64,000 nucleotides of DNA, from assembly GCF_032854445.1 (NCBI RefSeq), contig NC_088301.1:310001-374000 (forward strand), given 5' to 3'. Positions 35,701 through 44,700 of the stretch are shown here, one piece after another. The notes under the pieces are model-generated. The model ran no database searches, was not told the DNA's origin, and saw nothing but the letters and a program-made list of their open reading frames with translations. Each line of letters starts with the position of its first letter. The first letter of the stretch is position 1. This DNA is from Liolophura sinensis (taxonomy: Eukaryota; Mollusca; Polyplacophora; Chitonida; Chitonidae). A program made the translations under genes and the position numbers.

Positions 35701-38700
35701 CTTATCAGGAAAGGATGGTAGACACTGAAGGCAGACAGACAAGAGTACCTTCTACATCACTTTCTGGGGCATATGCCTGAGTTGGAGCAGCCAGAAACGT
35801 CTCTTTATCCTCCAAATCATTTTTATCTACAACAAATGACAAAGTTTTCTTCATTTTGTGAGAAAATATGCACATGTAGCGTGATTGTATTTTTCACTAA
35901 TGCTGGCAATGTTAGATAGCTGATAGCAAATGTTAGATAGCTGATAGCAATGTTAGATAGCTGATAGCAATGTCAACTAGCTGATAGCAATGTCAACTAG
36001 CTGATAGCAATGCCAGATAGCTGACAGCAATGCAGATAGCTGACAACAATGTCAGATAGCTGATACCAATGTTAGATAGCTGATAGCAATGCCAGATAGC
36101 TGATAGCAATGCTAGATAGCTGATAGCAATGCCAGATAGCTGAGAGCAATGTTAGATAGCTGATAGCAATGTCAACTAGCTGACAGCAATGTCCAATAGC
36201 TTATGGCAATGCTAGATAGCTGATAGCAATGTTACATAGGTGGCAGCAATGTTAGATAGCTGATAGCAATGTTAAATAGCCGATAGCAATGCAAGACAGC
36301 TATGATGAAAACATGTTATGCCAGCTGCTTTGCCTGCAAGTTTTCTGTTTCACAAAGCAGACATTACAACATGCAATAAGCTCATGTATTTGAGTATTTG
36401 ATAGACGAAGGGCTGTAGTTAGTGAGCATTTTTGCCCAAAAGGGGCCTCCATGGCCAAGGGGGTAGCAAGCCAGCATAGCACAATGACCTAGGAGCCTCT
36501 TATCAATGCCGTCGCTGTGAGATCAAGTCCAGTTCATCCTGGCTTCCTCTGGCCATACATGGGAAGGTTTGCCAACAACCTCTACCCAGTTTCCTCCCAC
36601 CATAATGCTGGCCGCTGTTGTATGAGTGAAATATTATAGAGTACGGCATAACAAACCAATCAATAAATAAATAAATATTTGCCCATAATTGACTTTTGTC
36701 AAATACTAGTTTGAGTTTGTCATCTCACAGTCAATTTATTTGTACCTGAACTACCCACGTCAAATACTAAAGTTTGAGCCTCCATAGGTCTGTCATCCTC
36801 ACAGTCAAAGTATTTATACCTGACGTCACCCTCCTAAAATATTAATGTTTGAGGCTCCGTACGGTTTATTATCCTCACTGTCAATGTATTTGTACCTGAA
36901 CTTAACCTCCTCAAACATTAAAGTTTGAGCCTCCATAGGTCTGTCATCTCACAGTCAATGTATATGACCTGACCTAACCTTCCTAAAAATTAAAGTTTGA
37001 GGCTCCCCAGGTTTGTCTTCCTCACAGTCAATGTATTTCTATCTAAACTTAACCTCCTCAAACACTAAAGTTTAAGGCTCTCCAGGTTTGCCTTCCTCAC
37101 AGTCAATGTATTTGTACCTAAACTTAACCTCCTCAAACACTAAAGTTAAGGCTCTCCAGGTTTGCCTTCCTCACAGTCAATGTATTTGTACCTAAACTTA
37201 ACCTCCTCAAACACTAAAGTTTAAGGCTCTCCAGGTTTGCCTTCCTCACAGTCAATGTATTTGTACCTAAACTTAACCTCCTCAAACACTAAAGTTTAAG
37301 GCTCTCCAGGTTTGTCTTCCTCACAGTCAATGTATTTGTACCTAAACTTAACCTCCTCAAACACTAAAGTTTAAGGCTCTCCAGGTTTGCCTTCCTCACA
37401 GTCAATGTATTTGTACCTAAACTTAACCTCCTCAAACACTAAAGTTTAAGGCTCTCCAGGTTTGCCTTCCTCACAGTCAATGCATTGTACCTAAACTTAC
37501 CCTCCTCAAATACTAAAGTTTGAGCCTGCGTAGGTCTGTCATCCTCAGAGTCAGATTCTGCAAACACCATTGTGGAGGGCAAATCTGTCAACAAAAACAT
37601 ACTATCCAAATTTGTATTTTTCTGTATCACATTCACAAATTGCATTTCAAAAGAGAAAACACAAATACCCTGGTAGAACTCTTGAACCTCAACAAAAGAA
37701 TACCATAACACACCTGAGTCTGTCCTGTCTGTGGTGGACTAACCACCAGACCTGACCATAAACACCCGAGTCTGTCCTGTCAGTCGTGATCTCTCTAACC
37801 ACCAGAGCTGACCATAACACACCCGAGTCCATCCTGTCTGTGGTGAGCTCTGTAGCCACCAGACCTGACCATAACACACTCGAGTATGTCCTGTCTGTGG
37901 TGAGCTCGCCAACAACCAGACCTGACCATAACACACCTGAGTCTGTCCTGTCTGTGGTGGACTAACCTCCAGACCTGACCATAACACACCCGAGTCTGTC
38001 CTGTCTGTAGTGGACAGGACAGAGTCAAGTGTGTTATGGTCAGGTCTGGTGGTTAGAGAGCTCACCACAGACAGGACAGATTCAGGTGTGCTATGGTCAG
38101 GTCTGATGGTTAGAGAGCTCTCTAACCACCAGACCTGACCATAACACACTTGAGTCTGTCATGTCAGTGGTGAGCTCTCTAACCACCAGACCTGATCATA
38201 ACACACTTGAGTCTGTCATGTCTGTGGTGAGCTCTCTAACCACCAGACCTGACCATAACACACCCGAGTCTGTGCTGTCAGTGGTGAACTCTCTAACCAC
38301 CAGACCTGACCATAACACACCCGAGTCTGTGCTGTCAGTGGTGAGCTGTCTAACCACCAGGCCTGACCATAACACACCTGAGACTGACCTGTCTGTAGTG
38401 AGCTCTGTAAAGAGGAGTACACTCACCAGCAGGGGCAGCTCTAGTCACAGCCGGCGTCTCGGCAATTGTTATATTCTTCTTCTCTGAAAGAACAAAAACG
38501 CATGAGTGACAAACGACTGACATATAAGTCAGACGAAAAACTGTGCATAAAATTGAAGGAAAATAAAAGTAACTACACAGAGAGATAATTTGTCACATAA
38601 TTTGATCCATTCTCAACAATTTTGCGTTACGCCTGAAATATACTTCTGCACAAATTCTCCAGAGATGCGTATTGTTACCCTTCACTACTCCAATAATCAC

Positions 38701-41700
38701 ACAATACCGTTTAGGGGTTTCTGGCGGCATGGAAACCAAATCAAAACTTCTTTGATTATTTTGCCTGGTATGCTGGTTTCAGAGAATAAAAGTTTGTGAG
38801 GGTATTTCAAATACTCAGGCACACTGGACAAAATTGTAGTCATATTTTATGCTTGTATGCAACCCATGCCACGAAGTATTTTAATGCCATTAAAACTAAA
38901 ACCGTAACACTTCTGTTTACTTTAGTCACTGTGCATTTTCCCACAAGTGTTTGCAAATCCTCACCACCTGCCTTCCTCTCACATACTCTGTAACAAGTGT
39001 CAACATGTTAGGACTTACTTTTATGAACAGTGGACATCTCCATGTCGCTGAGATCGGAGTCCTCCGCAAACATGAGGGTGGCCGCTTCATTAAGACGACC
39101 CTTACGGGCTTTCTCACCCAACGCTGTTCCATATAGCTACAAACACACAAAACAAAGGCTGACAAAGGGAGACTAAAAAGTAAGACCTATGGTGGCAATG
39201 CGGTTCACAAAACATAATTAAAATAGATAGCCTTATTATGTGCAGTTTCTCCCCAGAGGTGTACATCTGAGACCTTCACTGTATATTTCATATCTAGGTT
39301 AGTTACATGTAGCTCTATGTATATACGTACACTTGGGTCCTTACATACTCAACACTTTCTCAGCCATATGAGGATAAACAGTCATTAGGCGAGTGTACAT
39401 ACCCTGTGTCTTCTTGTGGCAGGATGAATACACATTGCTAAAGTGCTGCTACCACTGAGGCAGCATGCTGAAGACACCAGACATGACACATTATACTGAC
39501 ACCGAGCCATCCTTGCTCTAACTTCTCAGTACTGAGCACCAATCCACGCAGCAACAGGTATCATTCTTAAAAGTTTTTTTCTATGAACCAACCCGGGTTT
39601 CAATACGGTCTCCTGACTACAAATCAGATGCTCTGACAATTATGCCACTGAGGCAGTCAATTTTGCTACTGAGCTGCATATGAAACAGCTTATGATTAAT
39701 TGGTTGTTTGATTGATTGAACAGTGTTTAAAACCATGTTGAATTTTTCACTCATTCAATAGTGATCAGGTGTATGGATGGAGTAAACCAAAGTGTGTGGA
39801 GCAAGCAAATGACTTTCCTAACTCAGCTGACAAACATCTTCAGTGAAAGCAGCAGATAAAACAGCAAGAGCCGAGTTCAGGCAAACAACCTTATTGGTTA
39901 AGAGCCTAATGGTCGTGGCCAGCCAGCACTTCAACCAACTCAGCCAGCGAGGCTCCCAAAAATAACTTATGATTATGAAGTATCAGTTTTGTGGGAACAC
40001 GATTACCTGTGTGGGCTGTAGGAGGTCACTGCTAGCATTGCTGCTCTCATCTTCATCATTTATCTCATCTTTTGTGGCCTCCAAAAACTTACGACGACCT
40101 TCATCTTGCACGTCTGGAATGGTTGCCATGGTAGCAGTTTGAAACATCGACTCAGAGCCAGTCTCTGAGCCACTGTCATACTGTTCCTCATTCTGATTTC
40201 ACAAATATTCAAAGATACAACATAACTCAGAGATACAACATATTTCAGAGATACAGCATAACTCAGAGATACAACATATTTCAGAGATACAGCATAACTC
40301 AAACAGGACGTATTCTTTGTCATTGTAACTTCTACTTTTTCTCAACAAACTTTAAACACTCATTCTACGGATAAAAGTGAATTTTTTATATTTTTTCAAT
40401 TAAAACCTTGTTGTGCTGATAATGAATGAGAGCTCAGAAAGCTTAATGCTGACTAAACAGTAAAGATGCCTTCAGAATAGACCTCTGACCCTTGACATCT
40501 CAAGCTGGAATTCTCAATCCCAAAATATCATTGTTATCCTATGAATATATCACTGAGTACAGTGTTAGAAAACTCACACTTACCAATGAATACTACTATT
40601 GTTTTTACTATTGCTTCTGTCAGACAGGTATAATTATGTACACAGTTTACTTAGTGCAATGTTTATGATCTCATTTTTGTAGTGCTACATCACTAAAACA
40701 ATTAAACCTAAAATGAAACACATTTATTTGCAGAAACAAGGGCATAGATAGGAACTGTCTATCACCTAGGGTGGAGCACACCTGGCATCTGCCATACAGA
40801 TCTCATCCCCATCTCTTAGTCCATACCTAACATCTGATGACAGATACACCTACATACCTGAGTGTGGAGCTGGTACACACACCTGTCATCAGCCATACAG
40901 ATTTCACCCCCATCTCTCAGTCCATACCTAACATCTGGTGACAGGAACACCTACTACATACCTGAGTGTAGAGCTGGTACACACACCTGTCATCAGCCAT
41001 ACAGATTTCACCCCCATCTCTCAGTCCATACCTAACATCTGGTGACAGGAACACCTACATACCTGAGTGTAGAGCTTGTACACACACCTGACACCTGCCA
41101 TACAGATCTCATCCCCATCTCTCAGTCCATACCTAACATCTGATGACAGGTACACCTACATACCTGAGTGTAGAGCTGGTACACACACCTGACGTCTGCC
41201 ATACAGATCTCATCCCCATCCCTCAGTCCATACCTAACATCAGGTGTCAGGTACAGCTGCAAACAAAACGTCAATGCAGGTGAAATTCCAGCTCCCAACA
41301 AACCCTGGGCTGTGCAATGAAAACATGAACAATGATCTTCTTAATTTATCTGATTGGTGTCCTATTTACAAATATTTTAATTAAATGACCGCAGCGTTTT
41401 AAAGATCCTTTAGTGAGCTCTCATTTGATTCCCTCTGCCTGGTGTTCCTGTATAAGAACATTCTGCTTGTCACTTGAGTTCACATCATAACAGCAATGAC
41501 TTCACCAAGCCGTCCAATACACCAAACAACTGCAATTATAGATTTATTAACGCTGACTAAGTCTATATCTAAGAGAGTGTTTACAAACTTTCTGCTGACA
41601 TATCTGGATGATGGAGACCATGGTAAATGTACCTTGCCCCACTTGGTTTTGTTTCGACTTCCCTTGTCATAGATCAGGTGTGATTCACCTCGTATTTCTA

Positions 41701-44700
41701 TACAAGCATGTTGTTTTGACAGAGCCTGAAAAAAGGAGAAGTTACATTAAAATGATATCTACTTGTTGCAAGACTTCAGGTGCATGGGTACACATTTGCA
41801 TCCACAAAAGTCAAACAGAAAAAGTTTACCAGTGCACCCATTTCAGAAATCATGGCTGGTTTCATACGTTAGGATATTTACTCACGCAGTGTATCAGGAC
41901 TCTCTGTGTCCTTTCACAAATTGTATATTTACCCATTGTAGGATTCACAAAAAGCTTCCATGAAACGGATATTCACTCACTGTACGATTCACAAAAAGCT
42001 TTCATAACCTGGATATTCACCCATTGCAGAATTCACATGAAACTTTCATAACCTGGATATTCACCCATTGCAGAATTCACATGAAACTTTCAGAAACTGG
42101 ATATTCACCTAATGCAGAATTCACAAGAAACTTTCATAACCTGGATATTCACCCATTGCAGAATTCATGTGAAACTTTCAGAAACTGGATATTCACCCAT
42201 TGCAGAATTTATGTGAAACTTTCATAACCTGGATATTCACCTAATGCAGAATTCATAAGAAACTTTCATAACCTGGATATTCACCTAGTGCAGAATTCAC
42301 ATGAAACTTTCAGAAACTGGATATTCACCTAGTGCAGAATTTATGTGAAACTTTCATAAACTGGATATTCACCTAATGCAGAATTCACAAGAAACTTTCA
42401 TAACCTGGATATTCACCTAGTGCAGAATTCACATGAAACTTTCAGAAACTGGATATTCACCCATTGCAGAATTTATGTGAAACTTTCATAAACTGGATAT
42501 TCACCTAATGCAGAATTCACAAGAAACTTTCATAACCTGGATATTCACCTAGTGCAGAATTCACATGAAACTTTCAGAAACTGGATATTCACCCATTGCA
42601 GAATTTATGTGAAACTTTCATAAACTGGATATTCACCTAATGCAGAATTCACAAGAAACTTTCATAACCTGGATATTCACCCATTGCCGGATTCACATGA
42701 AGCTTTCATACATGTAGGCCCACAGCCACATATTTAACCACTGCACATACATTTTGATGGCAATACCTTTAATATCTTCACTAGAGAAATGGTATTCCAT
42801 AAAATTCTGCTCATGTAAGATCTCGAATGTTGATTCCTTTGCTGCTATAGTATCACCTCACTGGAATGTTATGCCAATCACACTAGCACTTGGGAATGAA
42901 TGAATGTATGCTTGGGGTTTAACATTGTACCTTTAACAATTTTTCAGTCATATGACGATGAAGAGTCATTCGGTGCATGAACATATGCTATGTTTTCTTG
43001 CTGCAGTGTCTCAAGGCCATGCCCCCAAAGTGCTACAGCTACTGAAGTATCATGCTGAAGAGACCAACAAGTCACCCCACCCTGTCACATTATACTGACA
43101 CCGGGCCGACCAGTCAAGTTTCCATGCTCTAACCTCTCAGTGCTGATTGCCAAGGCAGCAACAAGTACCATTTATAAAGTCCTTGGTATGACCCGACCTG
43201 GGTTTCATCCTGGGTCTCTCTAATTCGAAGCATAAAACAGCCATAGAAAAAGTCGTAGAAAACGGCCAAAGAAAAAGTCGTAGAAAACAGCCACAGGGAA
43301 AAGTTGTAGAAAACAGCCACACATACCTTAATGGGAATGTAGATGTTGCATTTACCCTGCTCTCGTCCAATCACATTGTCACCTGAACAGAATAGAAGTG
43401 AAACATTTTACATTTATTTCAAATCTTCAGACGAAGCTGCACCATTAGTCTCTTCCCAGATAGGCTTTATATTATTTACTGAACTAAAACAATGAGTAAA
43501 AGAGAAATCTTTGATCTACTTATTTAATTGGTGTACATGTACATTTAATTAACTTTCATTTATGTATTTGATTGGTGTTTTACACCGTACTCAAGAATAT
43601 TTCACTTATACGATGACGGCCTGAATTATGGTGGGTGAAAACCGGGCTGAACCCGATGGAAACCCACGACCATCCGCAGGTTGCTGAAAGACCTTCCCAT
43701 GCACAGCCTAACAGGAAGCCTGAATGAGCTGCGCTTGAACTCACAGCAACTGCATTGGTGAGAGATTACTGAGTCGTTACACTGCGCTAGTGTGCTAACC
43801 AACTGAGCCACGGAGGCCCCCAGAACTCTTTAATGTGATGCCAATAAACAGCCTTCCTAGAAATTTCTTCTCATGACAAACACATATATATATAGCTCAA
43901 AATTTTCATTTGCAGCTTTAAGGATTAGTCATAAATCTGTTTAATGAAGTTTTAGAGTTAGTTTTGAGCAGAGTTAAGTAGCCTGTAAAATTAAAATATT
44001 TGAAAGTGAACCAGTTTATTTCCACTACTTGCGCTCAATTACCTGACAATCCTCGCTAGGTGAAGTGGAAGGCAACACTACTTTTACGGAAAAAGTTAAT
44101 TGAAGATTTGCAATAATGTAGGATTTTGTGGCAGAACAAATTCTGTAACCATTATGAACTCCCATACTCCCAGTGGTTCTGTCACCAGATCTCAGGTGTT
44201 GACAGCTATGGTTACTGACTCTGTTCATCAGGTCAGTCTGAGCAAGTTCGTTTGTTGGAAAATTTCAAGGTTGAATAAACTTTGGAAGACAACAACAGAG
44301 GAGGATCTGACACAGGATGAAAAAAACATGGCTTGAACCAGCGTGGTGAAGAGAAAATCTTTGAGAGTACCTGACTGGCACATTCTTAAAGACTGGCTTG
44401 GCAAGCTCTCAAGGCAGTGTGAAAGTAGAGGGCTTTGGCAAGCTCTCAAGGCAGTGTGAAAGTAGAGGGCTTTGGCAAGCTCTCAAGGCAGTGTGAAAGT
44501 AGAGGGCTTTGGCAAGCTCTCAAGGCAGTGTGAAAGTAGAGGGCTTTGGCAAGCTCTCAAGGCAGTGTGAAAGTAGAGGGCTTTGGCAAGCTCTCAAGGC
44601 AGTGTGAAAGTAGAGGGCTTGGCAAGCTCTCAAGGCAGTGTGAAAGTAGAGGGCTTTGGCAAGCTCTCAAGGCAGTGTGAAAGTAGAGGGCTTTGGCAAG

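Noticed and set aside
40770-41160. Multiple functional FHA exons (exon repetition)
   Set aside because: Only 8 nt separates copies, too short for an intron, and read-through hits an in-frame stop; the copies cannot be spliced or translated as extra FHA segments.
41608-42051. 147-aa plus-strand ORF over MDC1 exon 4
   Set aside because: Antisense to a well-supported FHA exon, and its second half is the 44-bp minisatellite.
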